The notes under the pieces are model-generated. The model saw only the letters and a program-made list of their open reading frames with translations. It made no database searches and was not told where the DNA came from. Below are positions 10,062-18,503 of a stretch of 64,000 bases of DNA, piece after piece. The translations under genes and the position numbers were made by a program. The DNA comes from Alphaproteobacteria bacterium. GTDB lineage: Bacteria > Pseudomonadota > Alphaproteobacteria > Caulobacterales > Maricaulaceae. The stretch lies in NCBI GenBank assembly GCA_024278855.1, contig JAJRSJ010000038.1:37380-101379 (forward strand), given 5' to 3'. Positions within the stretch are counted from its first letter, which is position 1. Each line of letters starts with the position of its first letter.

Positions 10062-11294
10062 TTACAAATAGCCAGTGACAGAAAACAGTTTTCTATGTTC
10101 CTCAATGGCGAAACGGTCTGTCATACCGGCAATATAATCACAAATAACCCGTGCGGTTTTTAGTGTCTCCACATCCCTGCACTGGGCGTAAATTTCTGTG
10201 GGCAACAGGCTTGGGTCGTCCATAAATAGTCCGAATAATTCCTCGACTACCCGCACCGCCTGCCCCATCATACGGTTGACCTTGTAATGGCGATACATAT
10301 TTTCAAACAAAAATGCCCTTAAGGGTTTTTCCTCAGCCCGGAAAGGTTCGGAAAACGCAATAATAGGGCGGTTTAACTTACGTATATCATCTGCACTGTT
10401 TGGGCTATGTTCGGCGAGGCGCGAACGGCTTTCCTTGAGCAAATCTGCAACCATATAGCCGATTAAGTCCCGGATAACCTCATGGATTAGTCTGTCGCGG
10501 GCAATGTCGGGATAGCGGGCTTTAACGTCCCTAAATGCCCGGCCAACAATCGGCACCTGACAAACATCCTCAATGCTAAAAAGCCCTGCCCCCAGACCGT
10601 CGTCAATATCATGGTTGTTATAGGCAATATCGTCCGCCAACGCTGCAACTTGTGCCTCAGGTCCGGCGTAACTGTCTAGCTCTAACCTGCGCCAGTCCTC
10701 TAGGGCGCGCATGGCCCAAGGCAAGTCGTCCTGAGTGCGCGTACTATCAATGAGTGGCCCGTTATGTTTGGCAATGCCCTCCAGGGTTTCCCAGCACAAA
10801 TTAAGCCCGTCAAACTCTGCATACCGCCCCTCTAATGTCTCGACAATGCGCAGAGTTTGCGCATTGTGATCAAAGCCCCCGTATGGTTCCATGACCTTTT
10901 GCAAAGCCGTTTCGCCGCTATGACCAAATGGCGGATGCCCCAAATCATGGGCCAATGCCAAACATTCAGCCAAGTCTTCGTCCAAGCCTAAAACCCGGGC
11001 AATAGACCTGGCAATTTGCGCCACTTCCAAAGAATGGGTCAAGCGGGTGCGGTAGGTGTCGCCTTCATGAGCGACAAATACTTGAGTTTTGCCCTTAAGG
11101 CGGCGAAAGGCGCTTGAATGGATTATCCGGTCTTTGTCATGTTGAAATATAGTGCGCTCGGACTTTCCGACCTGGCCGATCCGGCGACCACGGGAATTAT
11201 CCGGGTCGCTCGCATATATTGCTCTTTCTCTTTTGGGAGAAAATTTGGCTCTTTTGGGAGAAAATGCGTCCTGCTTTGGAGAAAACTTTGTCAA
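10062..11294 (-). CDS. dgt: Deoxyguanosinetriphosphate triphosphohydrolase-like protein
   Basis: This is an HD-domain dNTP triphosphohydrolase (SAMHD1/Dgt superfamily) that splits dNTPs to nucleoside and tripolyphosphate. The RTRLTHSLEVAQIARSIAR motif supplies the first metal His, and LAHDLGHPPFGHSGE supplies the HD pair. DDIAYNNHDIDDGL is also typical. At 410 residues it matches the alphaproteobacterial type. The start appears to be TTG at 11294, preceded by AAGGTG. The extreme N-terminus has three tandem FSPK-R/Q units (residues 4-22) encoded by near-identical 21-bp repeats, ahead of the usual YASDPDNSRGR start, so the native start could differ. Divergent from erpA, as in many relatives. 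Confidence 0.93.
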   Translation of the reverse strand: MTKFSPKQDAFSPKRAKFSPKRERAIYASDPDNSRGRRIGQVGKSERTIFQHDKDRIIHSSAFRRLKGKTQVFVAHEGDTYRTRLTHSLEVAQIARSIARVLGLDEDLAECLALAHDLGHPPFGHSGETALQKVMEPYGGFDHNAQTLRIVETLEGRYAEFDGLNLCWETLEGIAKHNGPLIDSTRTQDDLPWAMRALEDWRRLELDSYAGPEAQVAALADDIAYNNHDIDDGLGAGLFSIEDVCQVPIVGRAFRDVKARYPDIARDRLIHEVIRDLIGYMVADLLKESRSRLAEHSPNSADDIRKLNRPIIAFSEPFRAEEKPLRAFLFENMYRHYKVNRMMGQAVRVVEELFGLFMDDPSLLPTEIYAQCRDVETLKTARVICDYIAGMTDRFAIEEHRKLFSVTGYL

Positions 11295-11358
11295 ATCACT
11301 TCACCTTTTTGTAACATTGCTTATATAGTAGAAATAACAAACAAATAGCGATAGTTAA

Positions 11359-11697
11359 ATGACCAATATAGCCCCCAATATTTCAATGAGCCAATCTGCG
11401 GCCAAACAGATCAATGCGATTATGGCCAAACAGACTGGCGGCAAGTTTTTGCGCGTGGCTGTCAACGGTGGCGGCTGTTCCGGGTTTCAATATGCCTTTG
11501 ATTTTGCCGATGCGCCCAATATGGACGATTTAATCATAGAACTGGACGGGGCGCGCATATTGATCGACGAAATATCCCAGGAATTCCTCAAAGACAGCCA
11601 GATTGACTATGTTCAGGAATTGATTGGCTCGGCCTTTAAAATCCATAACCCAAACGCCAAGGCGGCGTGTGGGTGTGGCACCAGTTTTTCTATGTAG
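11359..11697 (+). CDS. erpA: Iron-sulfur cluster insertion protein ErpA (A-type carrier)
   Basis: This is an A-type Fe-S carrier that passes clusters to apo-proteins. The three ligand cysteines are visible in GGGCSGFQYAF and the C-terminal ACGCGTSFSM. At 112 residues it has the family length. Placement divergent from dgt is the usual site of erpA in alphaproteobacteria, which favours ErpA over IscA or SufA. There is a short A/T-rich divergent promoter region of 64 bp towards dgt. The peroxiredoxin gene follows 89 bp downstream with its own operator-like palindrome. Confidence 0.92.
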   Translation: MTNIAPNISMSQSAAKQINAIMAKQTGGKFLRVAVNGGGCSGFQYAFDFADAPNMDDLIIELDGARILIDEISQEFLKDSQIDYVQELIGSAFKIHNPNAKAACGCGTSFSM

Positions 11698-11757
11698 CCT
11701 TTTTGGCACCTGCGACACTTTTGTCCTTGTAGTCTTATCGCAATCGCCTATATCAAC

Positions 11758-11774
11758 ATTAGAATCATTCTAAT
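11758..11774. promoter_or_regulatory. Perfect 17-bp palindrome resembling an Irr/PerR (Fur-family) operator
   Basis: ATTAGAATCATTCTAAT is a perfect palindrome with 8-bp arms and one central base. It ends 2 bp before the Shine-Dalgarno GGAG of the peroxiredoxin gene. It can be read as TTAGAAT-N-ATTCTAA, the 7-1-7 layout of PerR/Fur boxes, or as NTTAGAA-N3-TTCTAAN, close to the Irr ICE box of alphaproteobacteria. Its place in front of a peroxide-scavenging gene supports control by peroxide or iron, probably as a repressor site. The family assignment of the regulator is inference. Confidence 0.65.
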
Positions 11775-11786
11775 ATGGAGAAAATT

Positions 11787-12311
11787 ATGCCGACCCACGT
11801 CCCAAATGTAACCTTTATGACCCGTGTACGCGACGAAAGTGCCGACGGTGACAATCCGTTCAAATGGTTGCCCGTCACGTCTGACGATCTGTTTAAAGGT
11901 AAAAAAGTAATTTTATTCGCCCTGCCCGGCGCATTTACACCCACATGTTCAACATCACATCTACCGCGCTATGAAGAACTTTACGACGAGTTCAAAGCCC
12001 AAGGCATTGACGAAATTATTTGTCTGTCCGTCAATGATGCATTTGTCATGTATCAATGGGGTTTAAGCCAAAACCGTAAAAATGTATATTTGCTACCAGA
12101 CGGAAGCGGCACATTTACCCGCCATATGGGCGCACTTGTGGATAAAAACAATGTTGGTTTTGGCGCACGCTCATGGCGTTATTCCATGCTGGTTGAGGAC
12201 ACAAAAATCACCAAAATGTTTTCGGAAGAAGGCTTTTCTGATGATTGCCCAACCGACCCGTTTGAAGTGTCAGACGCAGACACCATGCTTGACTACTTGA
12301 AATCAAAATAA
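11787..12311 (+). CDS. Peroxiredoxin (Prx5/type II family)
   Basis: This is a thiol peroxidase reducing H2O2 and organic hydroperoxides. The catalytic motif ALPGAFTPTCSTSHLP holds the peroxidatic Cys near residue 47, and FGARSWRYSMLVED is the typical C-terminal segment with the conserved Arg. A second Cys in DDCPTDP near the C-terminus could act as resolving or glutaredoxin-linked Cys. The ATG at 11787 was chosen, giving 174 residues, because GGAG lies 6 nt upstream; the ATG at 11775 would place this GGAG inside the gene and overlaps no ribosome binding site. The palindrome just upstream suggests regulation by a Fur-family protein. Confidence 0.93.
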   Translation: MPTHVPNVTFMTRVRDESADGDNPFKWLPVTSDDLFKGKKVILFALPGAFTPTCSTSHLPRYEELYDEFKAQGIDEIICLSVNDAFVMYQWGLSQNRKNVYLLPDGSGTFTRHMGALVDKNNVGFGARSWRYSMLVEDTKITKMFSEEGFSDDCPTDPFEVSDADTMLDYLKSK

Positions 12312-12326
12312 AGCAAATAAATCTGT

Positions 12327-12357
12327 GGGCGGCTTAGGTTTTTTGCCTAATCCGCCC
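12327..12357. terminator. Hairpin between convergent genes
   Basis: The sequence gggcggcttagg / cctaatccgccc forms a stem with one mismatch and a T-rich loop, placed between the stop of the peroxiredoxin gene and the stop of the convergent acyl-activating gene. There is no clean T-tract on either side, so it is a weak or factor-assisted terminator at best. Confidence 0.4.
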
Positions 12358-12364
12358 GACAGAA

Positions 12365-13915
12365 TTATAACAACTTATCCAGTTTTTTGGCTGAACCCGC
12401 ATAGTCAACCTTCCCTGTCCCCAATAGCGGGATGTCGTCGGTAATTACGACTTTTCTCGGCAAGGACAGTTCTGATACACCGTGACTTTGCGCCCAGGTG
12501 CGTAAATCTGTACGGTTTGCCGCCGGGCAATCGGACAGCAAGACAATTTGCTCGCCCTTTTTTGGATCCGGCCTAATGAGAGCCACATGTTGGTTATCTG
12601 GCCAGACGGCACAGGCACAATTTTCAACCACAGCCAGTGAAACCGTTTCGCCGCCTATATTGGCAAAGCGTTTCACTCGCCCGCGAATGGCCACATAACC
12701 GTCCTCGTCAATTTCCACAACATCGCCCGTATCGTGCCATTCATCCTCAACGGGTTGAATGACGCCGGGATTGTCAGTGGTAATATAGCCCATCATCACA
12801 TTAGGCCCGCGCACAAATAAACGCCCGCCGCGCTCAATGCCCGGCACCGGGTCAATACGGTGTTCCATAGCCGGTAAAAAATGCCCGACCGTGCCTTTAC
12901 GGTTGGCGCTTGGTTGATTAACCGCAATGACGGGCGCGGTCTCGGTGACGCCGTAGCCCTCAAGAATAAGCATGTCGGATTTTTTGCGCACAAGGTTGCG
13001 GGTTTCGTCGCGGACTTGCTCGGCACCGCAGACGGCAAATCTTATGGTTTTGAAATCGCCGTCCGAACTGGAGCGGATATAACGGCTTAGGAAGGTATCC
13101 GTGGCAAATAATATAGTCGTGCCGACTTTTTTGATACGCTCCGGTATGATTTTCACATGTAAGGGCGACGGGTATAAGGCGACCTTTAGCCCGGCAAAGA
13201 GCGGAAATAATGCGCCGCCGGTTAACCCGAAGCAATGAAAGGTCGGCAAGGGGTTAAACACCACGTCGGTTTTTGGGTATAATTCGTCAATATGGGCGAT
13301 GATTTGCTCTACATTGGCCACCAGATTGCCGTGGGAAAGCGCCACACCCTTTGGGTCGCCCTCGGTTCCGGACGTAAACAAAATCACGGCCGGTTTCTTC
13401 CATGACGTTTTTGCCATAAACAGAGACGGAAAAGCGGAGCCTAGCACGGCGGCGATTTTATTTTTAGTAGTCATTGCGTCGCGCACGTCTTCCAGAAAGA
13501 TAAATTCCACATGGGGGGACAGTTTTTCTATCAATGGCTCCAACTGCCCGATTTTGATAAATCTGTGGGCGGTGATGACTTTGGTAATTTGCGCAGCTTT
13601 GAAGGCAGCCAGGAGATTATGAGCACCTGCGGTGAAATTGAGCATGGCCGGGACGCGCCCCGTCGCTTGCAAGGCAAAGAATGACAGAATACTGCCCGCC
13701 CCGGTCGGCAACAACACCCCTATTCTTTCGCGGGCTTTGGTTGCGGGTTTCATGGCGCTGCCCAATGCAAAGGAAGCACGAACAATGTCCGTATAGGTTA
13801 AAACACGGTCATCCGCGTCAATAATAGCGTCACGTTTGCCGCCAAATTTGCGCCGGGCGCGTATGAGTGCGCCAAATACTGATATATGTGCGCGGCTTGC
13901 TCTAAACTTCCCCAT
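12365..13915 (-). CDS. AMP-dependent acyl-activating enzyme (Aas-like synthetase domain)
   Basis: This is an ANL-superfamily adenylate-forming enzyme that activates a carboxylate to acyl-AMP and then a thioester. The phosphate loop ILFTSGTEGDPKGVALSHGNL, the YGVTETAPVIAVN motif, the hinge-region WHDTGDVVEIDEDGYVAIRGR motif, and the C-terminal GKVDYAGSAKKL with the adenylation Lys are all present. The sequence style resembles the synthetase half of Aas (acyl-ACP synthetase/acyl-glycerophosphoethanolamine acyltransferase), but the acyltransferase domain is absent. The likely role is scavenging of fatty acids into acyl-ACP or acyl-CoA for phospholipid repair. Substrate is not provable from sequence. 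It follows an Hpt gene by 46 bp on the same strand. Confidence 0.85.
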   Translation of the reverse strand: MGKFRASRAHISVFGALIRARRKFGGKRDAIIDADDRVLTYTDIVRASFALGSAMKPATKARERIGVLLPTGAGSILSFFALQATGRVPAMLNFTAGAHNLLAAFKAAQITKVITAHRFIKIGQLEPLIEKLSPHVEFIFLEDVRDAMTTKNKIAAVLGSAFPSLFMAKTSWKKPAVILFTSGTEGDPKGVALSHGNLVANVEQIIAHIDELYPKTDVVFNPLPTFHCFGLTGGALFPLFAGLKVALYPSPLHVKIIPERIKKVGTTILFATDTFLSRYIRSSSDGDFKTIRFAVCGAEQVRDETRNLVRKKSDMLILEGYGVTETAPVIAVNQPSANRKGTVGHFLPAMEHRIDPVPGIERGGRLFVRGPNVMMGYITTDNPGVIQPVEDEWHDTGDVVEIDEDGYVAIRGRVKRFANIGGETVSLAVVENCACAVWPDNQHVALIRPDPKKGEQIVLLSDCPAANRTDLRTWAQSHGVSELSLPRKVVITDDIPLLGTGKVDYAGSAKKLDKLL

Positions 13916-13961
13916 GAAAGCTCCTTGTTTTTATCCAGTTTAGGTTTTGTGTAACTTAAGC

Positions 13962-14336
13962 CTAAGAGCGCATAGACGCAAGGGTTTGACGATATTCCCA
14001 GCGACCTATTTCGATCAATACTTTTTCGGTGCAAAACTGGACATCATGTATATGGGCTTTGCGGGTTTCCATGCCTGAATTTGCCCCGATCATGGTTTCG
14101 CCTTTTTCGCACATTGCTGACAAATTATGGGCACCTACGGCTCTGGCAGAGCCTTTTAAGGAGTGCATAACCGCACTCCAACTTTCGTCATCTGCCTGTG
14201 CATCCATGGCCCGTGACCACATTTCGACCTGGTTTTTAAACAAGCCAAACACTTCTTTGGTCAGCTCTAAATCGTCGCCCACATATTGCTTGATATGTTC
14301 AAAATCAATTTCTGTTTGTGTATTCGAAGCACTCAT
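13962..14336 (-). CDS. Hpt domain-containing phosphotransfer protein
   Basis: This small cytoplasmic histidine phosphotransfer protein has 124 residues and is all-helical. The phospho-acceptor motif is SAVMHSLKGSARAVGA with His58. The preceding region EIDFEHIKQYVGDDLELTKEVFGLFKNQ is the typical first helix pair of Hpt modules. A four-helix bundle continues to about residue 115. No histidine kinase or response regulator lies nearby, so its phosphorelay partners are unknown. It is orphan in context. Confidence 0.88.
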   Translation of the reverse strand: MSASNTQTEIDFEHIKQYVGDDLELTKEVFGLFKNQVEMWSRAMDAQADDESWSAVMHSLKGSARAVGAHNLSAMCEKGETMIGANSGMETRKAHIHDVQFCTEKVLIEIGRWEYRQTLASMRS

Positions 14337-14438
14337 AAATACAGCCTAGCAAAATTAACGGCAGATGAATAGCCCTTTCAGGCAGCTTTCAATATTGATT
14401 GGCTATATCTGGGTGAACGTTAAATAAAGGAGTTCAAA

Positions 14439-15212
14439 ATGCAAAATTCAATCATACTATCCAGCATATCCAAGCCGCTTATTATTGCTTTGATGTCTGC
14501 GGTTGCCGCACCCGTATTGGTGTTCGCACCTGATGCATTTGCGACGAAACCCAGCTTTACCCGTGACATTGATGGTGATGACGCTCGCGAAAATCGACGC
14601 CGGGATAACACAAGACCCAACCAACGCCGCAGAGACCATGCAAGGCCCAACCAAAACCGTAGGGATCATGCGCGGGCTAATCAGAACCGTAGAGATCATG
14701 CGCGGCCTAACCGACACCGTAGAGATCACGCACGGCCTAACCGACACCGTAGAGATCACGCCAGACAGGACAGGCACCGTAGAGATAATTGGCGCCCAGA
14801 TCGTCACCGGCGTGACCATGCGAGACGGGATCGTCACCGCAGAGATCACTGGCGTGCAGATCGTCACCGCCGTGACCACGCTAGGCGCAACGCGCACTGG
14901 AGCCACTGGAGCAACAGGCACAACGGCTACCGCTCACATTACCGCAGCTCCATAGGCATTAATTTCAGCTTTGGGCAGCCGGGGTATAGCCGCTACCGTT
15001 GGGCAAGTTCACCCTATAGTTTTTATCAACCGCGTTATTCTTCCTATTGGGCTTATACAGCTACGACCTATTGTGAGCGCGTCTTGATCGAGGCTAATCA
15101 CCACGGGCATAGAGAGCTGATTAGTGTCAAGCAATGCTCCAATCCCTATGACGGCACTTATATCATCCAAGGCAGTGAGCAAATCGTAAACTGTACCTAT
15201 CGGGGATATTAA
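14439..15212 (+). CDS. Secreted Arg-rich protein with ten decapeptide repeats (function unknown)
   Basis: I do not recognise the family. Residues 1-35 form a signal peptide (hydrophobic IIALMSAVAAPVLVFA, cleavage near DAFA-TKP). Residues 51-150 are exactly ten tandem decapeptides of consensus [N/H]RRRDHARP[N/D]-like form, with about half the residues Arg or His. A Ser/Tyr/Trp-rich spacer follows, and the last 50 or so residues hold three or four Cys (YCERVLIEA, VKQCSNP, VNCTY) that could form disulfides; this tail resembles a small conserved periplasmic module. The start at 14439 has AAGGAG upstream. The very basic repeat may bind anionic polymers such as LPS, teichoic-like glycans or DNA; this is inference. 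Confidence 0.8.
   Translation: MQNSIILSSISKPLIIALMSAVAAPVLVFAPDAFATKPSFTRDIDGDDARENRRRDNTRPNQRRRDHARPNQNRRDHARANQNRRDHARPNRHRRDHARPNRHRRDHARQDRHRRDNWRPDRHRRDHARRDRHRRDHWRADRHRRDHARRNAHWSHWSNRHNGYRSHYRSSIGINFSFGQPGYSRYRWASSPYSFYQPRYSSYWAYTATTYCERVLIEANHHGHRELISVKQCSNPYDGTYIIQGSEQIVNCTYRGY
14589..14888 (+). repeat. 30-bp tandem repeat array (10 units) within a coding region
   Basis: Ten in-frame 30-bp units encode ten Arg/His/Asp-rich decapeptides. Two central units (about 14700-14760) are nearly identical at the DNA level, which points to recent duplication. As the unit is a multiple of three, copy-number change keeps the frame. Confidence 0.85.
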
Positions 15213-15355
15213 GGCAAAACTAGTCCAAAAGACAAAGTGTGATACGAGGTGCACCGCCGTTCCAAGCATCGGCTCGGGACGGCGGTTTAGCTATTGATGC
15301 AGGGCGATTTCCCCTTTATTGCCTACAGTCTAAGAAAACCATTTCAGGGATTCCC

Positions 15356-16561
15356 ATGCAGGCTCGCACGCCCATTATTGCTTTTTTTTCACAAACCGCT
15401 GACAGCAATACAAAATGGTGGACATGGCTAGCCGTGTTCTGGTTCGCTATTATGATCTGGTTTTACGGGCAGATTTTTTTTAGCGTCCTTATGGGTACTG
15501 TTATGTATATTTCAGACCCCGCTAGCATACAAGCCGTGATGGAGGGGCAATCTAGCACCGCTGATATATTGCAAGCATCTAGGTACAGGCTTGCGGCGCG
15601 CCTTATTTTTGCCGGCTCTTTGATTTCTTTTTTTCTGTATTTACTGCGTAATAAATTTTCCGACAAACCCCGTAAAACGGTCGTGACCATCGCTTCTATT
15701 TCTGCGGTTGTTTCATTTGCGGCTTTAATATACTTAAACATTGCAGGCTCCAGTCCCGAAGACATGAATATGTTAAACGACTGGATGTCCAAAAGTCCTT
15801 TGGTCTATTTATTCATGCTTATGATGTTCCCCCCCATGGCTATTGGTTTGTGGCTCGGGGTTAAATATGTGCAAAAGCGGACAGTTTTATCCCTGCACAC
15901 GGCCCATTTCACATTTCGTTGGGGCCGCATGATGTTCGCTATGCTTGTCGTTTGGGCCATTGCTTCCATCATCACTTACGGTTCACATATTACAGGTGCG
16001 AGCCCGGTAAAACTGGTGTTTGATCCGACAAAGTTTTGGATGTATTTACCTGTGACCTTGTTGTTTATTCCCATGCAGTCCGCCACCGAGGAAATCGCCT
16101 TACGCGGCTATCTAAATCAAGGCTTGGGTAAATATATTAAAAATCCGTGGGCCGTTTTTGTCATAACCAGTGCCGCCTTCGCCTCGTTGCATCTTGGCAA
16201 TCCAGAAGTGGCCGAAACCGTAAAACGGCATTCCGTTTTCGTGGCATTATCCGGGTATTTTTTCTTTGGGCTATTTGCCTGCATTTTGACCTATATTGAC
16301 GGCGGGTTAGAATCCGCCATCGGCATGCATGTGGCCAATAATATTTTCGCGGCAGCAATCGTCGGCTATGACAATTCTGCCCTGCCCGTTCCGACCGTGT
16401 TTAAGGTCGGGCTAAATACTGGGTTGGACAGTCTATTGCTGATTGTCAGCCTGTCACTGGTGTGTCTGATCATGTATTTAACCCGCCGACCGCTAATTCT
16501 CGCTCGGCCAACACCGGATACATTTCCCGGAGACATTTACCGGAGACATTTAAATGAGTAA
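15356..16561 (+). CDS. CPBP-family intramembrane glutamic endopeptidase
   Basis: This is a multi-pass membrane protease-like protein of the CAAX/Abi (CPBP) family with about eight hydrophobic segments. The signature motifs lie in the last third: EEIALRGYLNQ (EExxxR), SAAFASLHLGN (FxxxH) and MHVANNIFAAA (HxxxN). The ATG at 15356 was chosen, giving 401 residues, because AGGGA lies 5 nt upstream; the open frame begins earlier at 15239 but without a good site. Its last 8 nt overlap the next gene, so the two are coupled. Family members process prenylated proteins, bacteriocins or anti-sigma factors; the substrate here is unknown. Confidence 0.9.
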   Translation: MQARTPIIAFFSQTADSNTKWWTWLAVFWFAIMIWFYGQIFFSVLMGTVMYISDPASIQAVMEGQSSTADILQASRYRLAARLIFAGSLISFFLYLLRNKFSDKPRKTVVTIASISAVVSFAALIYLNIAGSSPEDMNMLNDWMSKSPLVYLFMLMMFPPMAIGLWLGVKYVQKRTVLSLHTAHFTFRWGRMMFAMLVVWAIASIITYGSHITGASPVKLVFDPTKFWMYLPVTLLFIPMQSATEEIALRGYLNQGLGKYIKNPWAVFVITSAAFASLHLGNPEVAETVKRHSVFVALSGYFFFGLFACILTYIDGGLESAIGMHVANNIFAAAIVGYDNSALPVPTVFKVGLNTGLDSLLLIVSLSLVCLIMYLTRRPLILARPTPDTFPGDIYRRHLNE

Positions 16562-18374
16562 ATCACCACCAAAACCATCCGGCGAATTATCAGCCCGTTC
16601 GCAATATTTGATTGAACGCCACGGCAGTGTATTTCTGGTCTGGATTTTGCTGTTGTTCGTTGGTTGGAGCCGTACCGGCGCCCAATTATTGCGCGGTGAA
16701 TTGATTGGTAATGATGATTATATGCGTATGGCAGAAATCCGTGACTGGCTAGGGGGGCAAAGCTGGTTTGATTTGCATCAATACCGGCTCAACCCGGTTG
16801 AGCCGCTAAACTCACACTGGTCGCGCATTTCAGATATACTGATTGGCGGGCCAATTAAAATTTTGACCCCCATATTGGGTCAAGCCAAAGCGGAATTGGT
16901 CGTGGTTATTGCTTATCCGAGCATTTTAATGCTGCTTTATCTTTATCTGGCCACAGCCATAGCCAGAAAACTCTCAAACCATAGAGCTACGCCAATCATT
17001 GCCGCTTTCATGGCGGCGTTGTCATTTGGTCTTTTCGCGCAATTCGGCATGGGGCGGATTGATCATCACGGCCTGCAAATTGTTGTGGCTCTAACCATTA
17101 CCTGGTTTATCATCACGTCAATAAACAAGCCTAACACCATGATAATCACAGGTATTTTGTGCGGAATAGGTTTGTATATCGGTATTGAAAGCGCACCTTA
17201 TGTGGCTGCCGCCTGTATTGCGGTTGTTTTGATTTGGGTATTATCCGAGGAAAACTCAGCACAAAAACTTCGGTTTTTTGGACTAGCTCTGGCTTTGACG
17301 ACCCTCCTAAGCCTGCTCGTCAGTACACCGCCAAATGCTTGGTTTACACCGAAATGCGACGCCCTGTCTGTGGTGTACACACAACTTGCATTGCTTGTTG
17401 CTGTTGTTTTATGGGCTTTAAGTTATGTGGATCATAAACTTAAAACGCCTATTACGCGCCTGCTGGTCGCGGGATTTTTGGGTGGTAGCGCCTTGTTTGC
17501 GACCATTGCCCTTTACCCGCAATGTTTAAGCGGGCCTTATGCAAATTTAGACGACCGCCTAATAGAAGTCTGGCTCTCCAATGTAGCGGAAGCAGGAAAT
17601 TTTCTCCAATTTTTCCGCGTAGATATGGCCACCAGTATAGGCGCATTGATATTACCAATTCTTGCCATTTTCGGGTATGTATTTGTGGGACGGCGCGAAA
17701 ACAATTTATTAGGTTTACCTCATAGAACTTTGATATTATTCGTTATATTGTCTTTATTAGCGGGCATGTTACAAGCTAGGTTATTATTTTTCGCCACAGC
17801 TTTTTCAATTCCCTTGGCAACATTATTATTGGTTAGCACCTTGAAATGGGCCGGACGGTTTAAGCCTGCGCCTGTCAGACTATTGGTACAATCTGCATTG
17901 ATTGTTAGCATGGCCCCCATCACTATTCCGCTGATAATGGGGGCAACTATAAAGCAAGATGCTGAAATAGATACTACGGATAGCAACCGGCCATGTATAA
18001 GTCAGCCCGTATTGTCGGCTCTGAACAGCCTGCCAATAGGAACTGCATTGACCCAAATTGATTTGGGCGCACCGGTTTTGCATTTCACCAAGCTTAGCGT
18101 CACATCTGCACCCTATCACCGCAATGCAAGCGGCATATTATCCGCCGTTGACGTGTTCATTGAAAATGAAGCCATGGCAAAGCAAGCGGTGATCAATATG
18201 AAAGCCGATTATGTGATTGCGTGCCGAGACAGCAATGAGACGAATTTGATGTTAAAGTTCGGGCCAAATGGCATGTTGGCAAAGCTATTAGCTGATAATC
18301 CGCCAGATTGGTTAAAACCCATTGAAATTAAAAATGGCCATGAATTGCTTATTTATCAGGTCGTCATTCCCTAA
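16554..18374 (+). CDS. Polytopic membrane protein, GT-C/STT3-like glycosyltransferase candidate
   Basis: The 606-residue protein has roughly 11-13 hydrophobic segments and a soluble C-terminal region of about 130 residues. Near the N-terminus lies NDDYMRMAEIRDWL, an acidic motif in the first loop as in GT-C enzymes, followed by SWFDLHQYRLNPVEP and HWSRISD. A second motif GRIDHHGLQI lies at about residue 165. Such DD / DHH motifs recall STT3/oligosaccharyltransferase relatives that bind a divalent metal and a polyprenyl-linked sugar donor. It overlaps the CPBP protease gene by 8 nt, so both are likely made together. Assignment to GT-C is from motif resemblance only. Confidence 0.65.
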   Translation: MSKSPPKPSGELSARSQYLIERHGSVFLVWILLLFVGWSRTGAQLLRGELIGNDDYMRMAEIRDWLGGQSWFDLHQYRLNPVEPLNSHWSRISDILIGGPIKILTPILGQAKAELVVVIAYPSILMLLYLYLATAIARKLSNHRATPIIAAFMAALSFGLFAQFGMGRIDHHGLQIVVALTITWFIITSINKPNTMIITGILCGIGLYIGIESAPYVAAACIAVVLIWVLSEENSAQKLRFFGLALALTTLLSLLVSTPPNAWFTPKCDALSVVYTQLALLVAVVLWALSYVDHKLKTPITRLLVAGFLGGSALFATIALYPQCLSGPYANLDDRLIEVWLSNVAEAGNFLQFFRVDMATSIGALILPILAIFGYVFVGRRENNLLGLPHRTLILFVILSLLAGMLQARLLFFATAFSIPLATLLLVSTLKWAGRFKPAPVRLLVQSALIVSMAPITIPLIMGATIKQDAEIDTTDSNRPCISQPVLSALNSLPIGTALTQIDLGAPVLHFTKLSVTSAPYHRNASGILSAVDVFIENEAMAKQAVINMKADYVIACRDSNETNLMLKFGPNGMLAKLLADNPPDWLKPIEIKNGHELLIYQVVIP

Positions 18375-18503
18375 CCTTAACAAGAATTCATTTAAATCCG
18401 CAAAATTCAGGCTGGCTCGCCTTGATTATAGGGTAAACGCGCGCTATATATACGACGAATATCGTAATGATGATTCATTATGCTGAATTTTATAGGGGAA
18501 AAT

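Noticed and set aside
14589..14888. 30-bp spaced repeats that could suggest a CRISPR array
   Set aside because: The units are contiguous with no unique spacers, keep the reading frame and encode decapeptides; no cas genes are near.
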